NCBI GenBank assembly: GCA_027310735.1
Contig: DAIDAH010000173.1
Coordinates: 1-5,804, forward strand
Length of the DNA stretch: 5,804 nt
Source of the DNA: Methylotenera sp.
Lineage (GTDB): Bacteria; Pseudomonadota; Gammaproteobacteria; Burkholderiales; Methylophilaceae
Direction: 5' to 3'
The notes under the pieces are model-generated. The model did not search any database, was not told where the DNA came from, and saw only the letters and a list, made by a program, of their open reading frames with translations. A program made the position numbers and the translations under genes. Of the stretch, positions 1 to 5,804 are shown piece after piece; position 1 is the first letter of the stretch; every line of letters starts with the position of its first letter.

Positions 1-85
1 CACGGCGACGGTGTGCCCAACCACATAAAGTAACAGTTTGGCCGATGTGTTCGCGGTTTAAATGGCCGCAGTAATGTGTACGCAT
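1..85 (-). CDS. aspS: Aspartyl-tRNA synthetase, N-terminal fragment (runs off left edge)
   Basis: Reading the minus strand from the ATG at 85-83 gives 28 codons with no stop. The peptide starts MRTHYCGHLNRE and continues through IGQTVTLCGWAHRRR. This is the characteristic start of bacterial AspRS: the beginning of the OB-fold anticodon-binding domain, with the conserved GQTVTLCGW and HRRR segments. The enzyme charges tRNA-Asp (or tRNA-Asp and tRNA-Asn in non-discriminating forms) with aspartate in the cytoplasm. Only the first 28 residues are present, so the catalytic class II domain cannot be judged. No clear Shine-Dalgarno sequence precedes the ATG. The 59-base gap to the DUF502 gene holds AT-rich sequence, including a TTAATTAA palindrome, and no promoter or terminator I would defend. 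Co-transcription with DUF502 and fmdB is likely from orientation and spacing. The identification rests on the motif and on the neighbours, which are the usual ones for aspS in betaproteobacteria. Confidence 0.9.
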   Translation of the reverse strand, partial: MRTHYCGHLNREHIGQTVTLCGWAHRRR

Positions 86-144
86 AGTATTAAAGTCTTG
101 TTAAATAGTCAGTTAATTAAATAGGAGATTTTATCTCTTGGTTT

Positions 145-795
145 TTATAGTTGGTCTTTATTGGCAGCTTCTTGATGGTCTTTTTTGAGTAATTGCGGTA
201 CTAATTTTTCTGGTGGCGCTACAACCCCCATAGAAATAATGTATTTCAGTGCTTCGTCTACGCTCATATCCAAATCAATCACGTCAGCACGTGCCATCAT
301 CAGAAAATAGCCTCCGGTAGGGTTCGGCGTAGTAGGCACATACACACTCACGTAGTCCCCTTGCAAATGATTCGCCACATCGCCACCTGGATGGCCAGTC
401 ACAAAAGCGATTGTCCAAGCACCCTCACGTGGAAATTGCACTAGAACCGCTTGGCGAAACGCATTGCCAGAGTCTGAAAACAGCGTATCAGAAACTTGCT
501 TAACGCTAGCATAAATCGACTTCACCACAGGCACCCGCGCCAGCAATGCCTCCCATAGGCGAATCAGATGCCTACCAAAGAAATTGGTCGCGATTAAGCC
601 TGTGACAAAAATAATCACCAAGGTCAGCACGGCACCCATACCCGGAACATCTAAGCCAAACTGAGCTTTAGGCCGCCAACTTTCCGGAAGTAAGAATAAG
701 CTCTGATCCATCATTCCGATGAGACTGGAAAGCACCCATACCGTAATAAATAAAGGTACAAGCACTAGCAAGCCGGTAATAAAATATTTTTTCAT
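145..795 (-). CDS. DUF502 family inner-membrane protein
   Basis: This 216-residue protein of the DUF502 family has no established biochemical function in bacteria; plant relatives are the COV/LCV membrane proteins. It has two predicted membrane helices, at about residues 4-27 (starting YFITGLLVLVPLF) and 54-74 (VLTLVIIFVTGLIATNFFG). A conserved family segment, PVVKSIYASVKQ, follows at 89-100. The rest is a soluble domain of about 110 residues containing YVSVYVPTTPNPTGGY and ending in a charged, lysine-rich tail. The open frame extends upstream to 858, but the start at 793-795 (MKKYFITG) is preferred. It gives the usual family N-terminus, with two lysines directly before the first helix, and avoids a 28-base overlap with fmdB. 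The 21 extra residues look non-native. The ribosome binding site is weak. The gene lies 35 bases after fmdB and 59 bases before aspS, consistent with one operon. Confidence 0.88.
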   Translation of the reverse strand: MKKYFITGLLVLVPLFITVWVLSSLIGMMDQSLFLLPESWRPKAQFGLDVPGMGAVLTLVIIFVTGLIATNFFGRHLIRLWEALLARVPVVKSIYASVKQVSDTLFSDSGNAFRQAVLVQFPREGAWTIAFVTGHPGGDVANHLQGDYVSVYVPTTPNPTGGYFLMMARADVIDLDMSVDEALKYIISMGVVAPPEKLVPQLLKKDHQEAANKDQL

Positions 796-830
796 GTGCT
801 TATTAGTTAACGTGTGTAAGTTGTATCGGA

Positions 831-1124
831 CTAATGACAAGCACAGCCAGTAGAGCAAGCAGCTGGCACAGCTGCTTCATCAGGCTTTTTTTCAGACTTA
901 CTCTCCGCGCTGCTAGCAGACTTAGCAGGTGAACTGCCTGAACCATTCTTAAAATCCGTAGCATACCAGCCGCTACCACTTAGCTGAAAGCTAGGCGCAG
1001 ACAATTGCTTACTGAAAGTTTCAGCACCGCACTCTGGACAAGCCTCAACATTTGCCGCGCTAATCTTGCGCATTACTTCGGCTTTAAAGCCGCAGCTACT
1101 GCATTGATAATCATAAATTGGCAT
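831..1124 (-). CDS. FmdB-type zinc-ribbon protein (CxxC_CxxC_SSSS family)
   Basis: This small 97-residue protein begins MPIYDYQCSSCG, the hallmark start of the FmdB/Zn_ribbon_8 family. Two CxxC pairs, C8/C11 and C29/C32, should bind one structural zinc. Between and after them come MRKIS and the family's KQLSAPSFQLSGSGWY region, at about 39-54. Residues 60-85 are a low-complexity Ser/Ala/Lys tail, probably disordered. The protein ends in CSTGCACH, a further cluster of three cysteines and a histidine. The name comes from a proposed regulator of formamidase/amidase genes, but the function is unproven and the family is widespread, so the regulatory label should not be taken literally. It is the first gene of the fmdB–DUF502–aspS cluster. 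A TATAAT box lies about 33 bases before the ATG. No convincing Shine-Dalgarno is seen. Confidence 0.9.
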   Translation of the reverse strand: MPIYDYQCSSCGFKAEVMRKISAANVEACPECGAETFSKQLSAPSFQLSGSGWYATDFKNGSGSSPAKSASSAESKSEKKPDEAAVPAACSTGCACH

Positions 1125-1156
1125 ATATAAATAACCAGTTAGTGTCTAAAGGTCGA

Positions 1157-1162
1157 ATTATA
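1157..1162 (-). promoter_or_regulatory. Candidate -10 box for the fmdB–DUF502–aspS unit
   Basis: The minus strand carries a perfect TATAAT here, 32 bases before the fmdB start codon. It would place the transcript start near 1149-1150 and give a leader of about 25 bases. No good -35 hexamer sits at the normal 16-18 base spacing. The closest TTG-type hexamer (TTGGCT, 1175-1180) is only 12 bases away, and there is no TGn extension. The box lies downstream of the inverted repeat that follows cphA, as expected if the two units are transcribed separately. The evidence is one motif plus position. Confidence 0.45.
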
Positions 1163-1212
1163 CCTCACAGACTAAGCCAATGCGATGAAACGGTTTGATT
1201 TGAAAACAAGGT

Positions 1213-1271
1213 GTTATGCAGATTTAGAATACACACTGTAAGAACAACGCAGCACTTACAGTGTGCATAAC
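1213..1271 (-). terminator. Inverted repeat after cphA, probable transcription terminator
   Basis: Positions 1232-1242 (CACACTGTAAG) and 1255-1265 (CTTACAGTGTG) form a perfect 11-bp stem around a 12-base loop. An outer repeat, GTTATGCA at 1213-1220 against TGCATAAC at 1264-1271, could add further pairing with an 11-13 base bulge on one side. The stem begins 42 bases past the cphA stop codon, the right place to end the cphA transcript. On the minus strand the stem is followed by TATTCTAAATC, a poor U-tract, so it is not a textbook intrinsic terminator. It could act with Rho, protect the 3' end of the mRNA, or be a protein-binding site. The repeat itself is certain; the role is inferred. Confidence 0.6.
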
Positions 1272-1306
1272 TTAGAGGAAGTAAATAATAGAAGTCAGCC
1301 AGCGTT

Positions 1307-3892
1307 TTAGTTGGCAGCAACACGTTGCGCGATATGTGCCAACGCCTCATCGACCTGATCGATCAGAATCAGACACAGGTCGCCTGCTTGCAATCGAGAT
1401 AATGCCGTATCAATCGCTAAAAACTCACCTTGGATTTCATCTATGTTATTGGCACGCTTGGCATTGACCAAGCCCTGTTGCAGGAGTCGCAGCACTTCGC
1501 CATCAGCACGTCCGCGCTGACATTGATCTTGATAGAGAATGATGTCATCAAAAACATCGCCCAATATCTCGGTCTGACGACGAATATCATCATCGCGCCT
1601 ATCACCAGCACCGCTAATCACTACCATACGTTTTTTTGCGGGAATCGTTTCAACGGCTGCAACCAAGGCAAGAATGGCATCAGGATTATGACCATAATCA
1701 GCAATCACGCTAGCGCCACGATAGTCAAAAAAGTTAAACCGCCCCGGTGCAGTCTGCGCATCATTCACAAACGTTGCAACGCCTTTGCGAATCACATCCC
1801 AATCAACATTCAACGCCCATGCGGCAGCTATCGCAGCCATCGCATTCTCAATTTGAAAACCAATAGTACCGTTGCGAGTGATTGGAATCTGCGACAACTC
1901 AACCCGTTGTTCAAATTGAGGTTGCTCAGCGTGCCGTTGTGCGGCAACGATTTGACCATTTTCTACATAAACTATACGGCGACCACGTGCATAATGCGCT
2001 GCCATCACCGGATGATGACGGTCTTGCGTGAAAAAGGTCACTGAGCCAGGGCAGGCCTCCGCCATATTTGCAGTCATAGGATCAGCCGCATTCAATACTG
2101 CCATGCCATCCGGCGCAACATTCTGCACCACAACGCGCTTCACTACGGCAAGATCATCCACCGTAGTAATGTAGCTCAAGCCCAAATGATCACCCATACC
2201 GATATTAGTAACCACAGCCACATTGCAGCGATCAAATGCCAAACCCTCACGCAATACACCACCACGCGCCGTTTCAAACACCGCCGCATCTACATCTGGG
2301 TGCAACAGCACATTGCGCGCGCTTTTTGGTCCGCTACAATCACCTATATCAATTCTTTTACCTTGGATATACACACCATCGGAGTTGGTCATACCCACAC
2401 GCAAACCCTGACAAGACAGAATATGCGCGGTTAAACGCACTGTAGTTGTTTTACCATTTGTGCCAGCAACAGCCACTAGTGGAATTCGCCCATCGTCTCC
2501 ATTGGCAAACATGGTCGATACGATAGGCTCACCCACCGCACGACCTTTACCAAATGATGGCTGTAAATGCATACGCAAGCCGGGCGCGGCATTCACTTCA
2601 ACAATGCCGCCACCCTGCTCTTCCATCGGATGAAGCACGCTGTCGCACACCACATCAACACCGCAGACATCCAAACCAATCATCTGTGCGGCTGCAACTG
2701 CACTTGCAGCCATTTGAGGATGCACATCATCAGTCACATCGGTTGCTGTTCCGCCAGTGCTTAGGTTGGCATTGTTGCGCAAAATTACGCGAGCGCCTTT
2801 AGCTGGCACAGCATCTGCACTATAACCCTGCACAGCTAGTCTTGCGAAAGCGATTTCGTCAAAACGTATTTTTGTGAGCGATGTGGCATGCCCATCACCA
2901 CGGCGCGGATCACTATTCACCTGCTCGACCAATTCACGTACAGAAAGCACGCCGTCACCCACCACCTGCGGCGGCTCACGACGAGCAGCAGCAACAACTT
3001 GATCCCCAACCACTAGCAAACGGAAATCATGACCAGGTATGTATCGTTCCACTAACACCTCTGAACTAATTTCTGCAGCGGCACTATAAGCAATATTTAA
3101 ATGGTCGCGTGTCACAACATTAACGGTCACACCTTTACCCTGATTACCATCCTGCGGCTTCACCACCACTGCTCCGCCAATTTCACACATGGCAGCCCAA
3201 GCATCATCAATATCCGTTACAGGGCGCCCCTTCGGCACAGATACACCTGCCGCATCAAGCAAGCGCTTGGTCAACTCTTTATCCTGAGCAATAGTTTCAG
3301 CAATCGCGCTACTGCGATCCGTCTCGGCAGCCTGAATGCGGCGCTGGCGACTACCCCAGCCAAATTGCACCAAACTACCTTGGGTAAGCCGTCTTACAGG
3401 GATGCCGCGCGATACTGCCGCTTGCACAATAGAACCAGTACTTGGACCGAGCCTTTCATCTTCATCTAAATCTTTTAGCTGCTTTAAAGCTTCTGCAAGA
3501 TCAAATTGCGCACTATCAACCGCGGCTTGGCATAAGGCTTGAGCAAGCTTGAGTGCTAATCGCCCAACTTCTTCCTCGCTATACTCAATCACCACTTGAT
3601 ACACGCCTCGCTCTAGCGTCGCCGAAGTGCGGCTAAAGGTAACAGCACATCCGGCCTGCGCCTGCAGTGTCAAAGCTACCATTTCCAGCACATGCGCCAT
3701 TGGAACTGCATCCGCATGACCCGCTAATTGCAACACACCTATCTCAGGGAAAATTGCTCTAAGGCGAGACTCAAAACCATTGATATTCGCAATACAGCAT
3801 TCTGCATCAGTACAGGTGACAATTGCCTCAATAGAGGAATGCCTACTCCATAGATTAGGGCCGCGCAACGCGCGAACTCTTGACACTTCCAT
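1307..3892 (-). CDS. cphA: Cyanophycin synthetase, full length
   Basis: CphA builds cyanophycin in the cytoplasm. It adds Asp to the backbone C-terminus and then Arg to the Asp side chain, using one ATP for each step. The protein has 861 residues, normal for proteobacterial CphA, and starts MEVSRVRALRGPNLWSRH, the typical N-terminus. Domains in order: N-domain about 1-160 (LGPSTGSIV at 148-156); ATP-grasp about 205-465, with KPQDGNQGKGV at 245-255, VERYIPG at 281-287, LTKI at 339-342, NLSTGGTATDVTD at 376-388 and VEVNAAPG at 431-438; Mur-ligase-like part about 470-861, with P-loop GTNGKTT at 477-483, ETARGGVLREG at 540-550, a lysine at 585 in the position I assign to the Mur carbamylated lysine, NAADP at 601-605, APGRFN at 715-720 and ADYGHNPDAI at 731-740. 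All key motifs look intact. It is the second gene of a pair, 63 bases after the truncated paralogue, with a good ribosome binding site. Confidence 0.96.
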   Translation of the reverse strand: MEVSRVRALRGPNLWSRHSSIEAIVTCTDAECCIANINGFESRLRAIFPEIGVLQLAGHADAVPMAHVLEMVALTLQAQAGCAVTFSRTSATLERGVYQVVIEYSEEEVGRLALKLAQALCQAAVDSAQFDLAEALKQLKDLDEDERLGPSTGSIVQAAVSRGIPVRRLTQGSLVQFGWGSRQRRIQAAETDRSSAIAETIAQDKELTKRLLDAAGVSVPKGRPVTDIDDAWAAMCEIGGAVVVKPQDGNQGKGVTVNVVTRDHLNIAYSAAAEISSEVLVERYIPGHDFRLLVVGDQVVAAARREPPQVVGDGVLSVRELVEQVNSDPRRGDGHATSLTKIRFDEIAFARLAVQGYSADAVPAKGARVILRNNANLSTGGTATDVTDDVHPQMAASAVAAAQMIGLDVCGVDVVCDSVLHPMEEQGGGIVEVNAAPGLRMHLQPSFGKGRAVGEPIVSTMFANGDDGRIPLVAVAGTNGKTTTVRLTAHILSCQGLRVGMTNSDGVYIQGKRIDIGDCSGPKSARNVLLHPDVDAAVFETARGGVLREGLAFDRCNVAVVTNIGMGDHLGLSYITTVDDLAVVKRVVVQNVAPDGMAVLNAADPMTANMAEACPGSVTFFTQDRHHPVMAAHYARGRRIVYVENGQIVAAQRHAEQPQFEQRVELSQIPITRNGTIGFQIENAMAAIAAAWALNVDWDVIRKGVATFVNDAQTAPGRFNFFDYRGASVIADYGHNPDAILALVAAVETIPAKKRMVVISGAGDRRDDDIRRQTEILGDVFDDIILYQDQCQRGRADGEVLRLLQQGLVNAKRANNIDEIQGEFLAIDTALSRLQAGDLCLILIDQVDEALAHIAQRVAAN

Positions 3893-3900
3893 TAAACAAT

Positions 3901-3907
3901 TTCCCTT
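3901..3907 (-). promoter_or_regulatory. Ribosome binding site of cphA
   Basis: The minus strand reads AAGGGAA here, 8 bases before the cphA ATG at 3892-3890. It is a clear Shine-Dalgarno sequence and supports that start, as does the typical CphA N-terminus. The rest of the 63-base gap after the upstream gene (3893-3955) is AT-rich, with a run of seven T on the minus strand (3927-3933) and a TTTGCAAA palindrome. There is no GC-rich stem before the T-run, so I see no terminator, and the two genes are probably on one transcript. Confidence 0.7.
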
Positions 3908-3955
3908 GTATTTGCAAATATCACATAAAAAAACATAGTCACCGCCAGCACAATT

Positions 3956-5804
3956 TTATTGCACTGACACCTCTGCCTGCTTGACTGAGAACGTCTCAAT
4001 CCCCGCACGAATTAACTCCGGAGAAATACCGAGCGCCCATACCGCACCGATGGCAGCCAGTACATACTCAAGCTGCGCACCCTCACTATCATCATTCAGC
4101 AATGGGATAGACGCTAACTTTGTCAATGATATTTTTTCGCTCCCAGTGACCAGCACTACACAATCAGCTTCCAGCAATACTGCCCGACCGCTTTGCGCTA
4201 AGTGTACTTCAACCACAGGCAATGCCGCATCACGCGCAAAGAAAATCACTTCGCCATCACATAGCTCTGCCATCGGAGCAACCAGAGGGTCAGCCGCATT
4301 AAGCACAGCAACACCATTACCGAGCACAACATCCACTTGGGTACGCAATACGTTATAGACCTGATCTGAGGTCTCAATGTAGGACGCACCGAAATGCTGA
4401 TCTGGTTTAATATTGGTCACCACACCAACTTGGCAACGGTCATAACCCAAACCTTCATTCAAGATTGTTGCCACACTATTTTCAATGATCGCGGCTTGTA
4501 CAGTGCGGTTCATCAACACTTTCTGAGCCGCCGGCCACGTTGCACAATCTCTTGCTTCAACTAATCGCGAGCCTAAATAAAGACCATCACTACAGGCAAG
4601 CCCAACATGTGTGCCACTCATATGTAATAATTTAGCCGCGATTTTTGCAACCAGCGTCTTGCCACGACTGCCTGCAATACCAATAACAGGAATACGGCCG
4701 TTATCTTCTTCAGCAAACAAGCTATCAACAATTGCTTTACCCACTGGACGAGGTTGACCATCGGCGGGCTTAAGGTGCATGAGTAAACCAGGACCAGCAT
4801 TTACTTCAACTATTGCGCCACGCTGATTATTTAAAGGCTGAGAAATATCTTCAGCCACCATATCGATACCAGCAATATCAAGACCCACGATACGTGCGGC
4901 CAGCGCTGCCACTGCGACCACTTCAGGATGCACTAGATCAGTCACATCAATGGCAACATTACCGTTACGCTGAATAATGACAGACGTATTTTCAGGCAAT
5001 ATTGAATCAATGGTAAAACCTTGCCGCTCAATTTCAAAAATTACTGCCGGGTTTTGATCAACCAAGATCAAATCAAGTGGAAACTCCTCCGCTTCACCTC
5101 TTCGCGGATCGGTATTGATTTGCAGATCAATCAAGCAGCGGATGGTTGAGCTGCCATCACCTACGACGGATACAAACTCACCTCTGGCTGCGGCCGCCAG
5201 CTTACCGTCTACAATCAGCAAGCGATGTTCATTGCCACGTATAAAGCGCTCAACAATCACTTCGCTGCCTTCAGCATCAGCTAATTTAAACGCAGCTTCA
5301 ACTTCCGCGCGAGTCATCAACTCAGTAGATACGCCACGCCCATGGTTTCCGTCACTCGGCTTAACTACCACTGGCAAGCCAATATCCTCGGCTGCCTCCC
5401 ATGCATCTTCCGGACTATCAACAATCTGACCCTCAGGCACAGGGACGCCACACGCCTGCAATAAACGCTTGGTTAAATCTTTATCACGGGAAATACCTTC
5501 TGCAATCGCACTGGTACGATCAGTTTCTGCTGTCCAAACACGGTGCTGACGTGCACCATAGCCCAGTTGCACCAAATTACCATCGGTCAATCGAATAGAG
5601 GGGATTTGTCGCTCGGTGGCAGCATCCACAATACATGCCGTACTTGGACCCAAACATAGTGAATCGACCATATCACGCAATTGCGCAAGCGTAGCCGACA
5701 CATCAAACGGGCGACCTTCAATTGCAGCCATGACTAAATCGCGGGCCGCAGCAATTGCCGCACGGCTCACCTGCTCATTCCGCGAACGCACCACAACTTT
5801 GTAA
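3956..5804 (-). CDS. Truncated cyanophycin synthetase paralogue (CphA'-like), 5' end outside window
   Basis: The reading frame is open to the right edge. A GTG at 5794 is internal, because the preceding codons (Tyr-Lys-Val) match the CphA N-domain. About 97 residues are probably missing, for a full protein near 710. Numbering counts codon 5801-5803 as residue 1 (615 seen). The protein aligns with the neighbouring CphA from its residue 98 on: LGPSTACIV near 51; ATP-grasp KPSDGNHGRG at 148-157, VERFIRG at 184-190, VEVNAGPG at 332-339; Mur-like P-loop GSRGKT at 378-383; NAADP near 502. It stops at 615, where CphA enters its PGR motif, so the C-terminal Mur domain is absent. The Mur ARGG motif reads SVAT (443-446), the presumed catalytic lysine is Leu486, and the ATP-grasp STGGT loop is deleted at 280-285. 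Truncated homologues beside cphA are known in betaproteobacteria, so this is probably a stable gene rather than debris. Function is unproven: perhaps a dipeptide polymerase like cyanobacterial CphA2, or a partner of CphA. Confidence 0.9.
   Translation of the reverse strand, partial: YKVVVRSRNEQVSRAAIAAARDLVMAAIEGRPFDVSATLAQLRDMVDSLCLGPSTACIVDAATERQIPSIRLTDGNLVQLGYGARQHRVWTAETDRTSAIAEGISRDKDLTKRLLQACGVPVPEGQIVDSPEDAWEAAEDIGLPVVVKPSDGNHGRGVSTELMTRAEVEAAFKLADAEGSEVIVERFIRGNEHRLLIVDGKLAAAARGEFVSVVGDGSSTIRCLIDLQINTDPRRGEAEEFPLDLILVDQNPAVIFEIERQGFTIDSILPENTSVIIQRNGNVAIDVTDLVHPEVVAVAALAARIVGLDIAGIDMVAEDISQPLNNQRGAIVEVNAGPGLLMHLKPADGQPRPVGKAIVDSLFAEEDNGRIPVIGIAGSRGKTLVAKIAAKLLHMSGTHVGLACSDGLYLGSRLVEARDCATWPAAQKVLMNRTVQAAIIENSVATILNEGLGYDRCQVGVVTNIKPDQHFGASYIETSDQVYNVLRTQVDVVLGNGVAVLNAADPLVAPMAELCDGEVIFFARDAALPVVEVHLAQSGRAVLLEADCVVLVTGSEKISLTKLASIPLLNDDSEGAQLEYVLAAIGAVWALGISPELIRAGIETFSVKQAEVSVQ

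Noticed and set aside
125..137. Short hairpin GAGAT/ATCTC after the DUF502 gene as a terminator
   Set aside because: Only five base pairs with a three-base loop and no following T-run on the coding strand. It is too weak to separate DUF502 from aspS.
796..858. Longer start for the DUF502 protein at 858
   Set aside because: The extra 21 residues do not resemble the family N-terminus and would overlap fmdB. MKKYFITG at 795 fits the family.
1165..1350. A 61-codon minus-strand open frame spanning the cphA end and the gap
   Set aside because: It overlaps the 3' end of cphA out of frame, crosses the inverted repeat, and shows no family resemblance.
1430..2044. A 204-codon plus-strand open frame opposite cphA
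   Set aside because: It lies entirely antisense to the strongly supported cphA. The product is rich in Ile, Asn, Thr and His with no recognisable domain, as expected of a shadow frame.
3927..3933. Run of seven T on the minus strand between the two cyanophycin genes as a terminator tail
   Set aside because: No stable GC-rich stem precedes it, and the spacing and orientation favour co-transcription.
5792..5794. GTG as start codon of the short cyanophycin synthetase paralogue
   Set aside because: The frame stays open to the window edge, and the codons before it match CphA residues around 98-100, so the GTG encodes an internal valine.
3956..5804. The short paralogue as a pseudogene
   Set aside because: There is no frameshift or internal stop in over 600 codons, the core ATP-grasp motifs are kept, and shortened homologues next to cphA are known in this bacterial class.

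Overview
All genes in this window lie on the minus strand, so transcription runs from high to low coordinates. The proteins point to a betaproteobacterium of moderate GC content. The fmdB–DUF502–aspS order is a familiar betaproteobacterial arrangement, and a full-length cyanophycin synthetase next to a shorter homologue is also known from that class. A Nitrosomonadales or Methylophilaceae-like source is possible, but this is a guess.

Layout in order of transcription: (1) 5804-3956, a shortened CphA-like protein (here called CphA'), whose start lies beyond the right edge of the window. (2) A 63-base gap with a good ribosome binding site. (3) 3892-1307, a full-length cyanophycin synthetase, cphA (861 aa). 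(4) A 182-base gap with a strong inverted repeat just after the cphA stop (probable terminator) and a perfect TATAAT box for the next unit. (5) 1124-831, an FmdB-type zinc-ribbon protein. (6) 795-145, a DUF502 two-helix membrane protein. (7) 85-1, the first 28 codons of aspS (aspartyl-tRNA synthetase), which runs off the left edge. The aspS start is too short for a standard ORF list and was read directly.

The first transcription unit makes cyanophycin, a nitrogen-storage polymer with a poly-aspartate backbone and arginine side chains. CphA has intact ATP-grasp and Mur-ligase motifs. CphA' keeps the N-terminal domain and the core ATP-grasp motifs. It has lost the C-terminal Mur domain, the Mur lysine and ARGG motifs, and a short loop (STGGT) of the ATP-grasp domain. 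The second unit is housekeeping and appears separate. No cyanophycin-degrading gene is visible in the window.

The most interesting point is the chemistry left to CphA': a one-active-site polymerase comparable to cyanobacterial CphA2, or a non-catalytic partner of CphA. The window holds no sign of a mobile element, CRISPR array, tRNA or rRNA.
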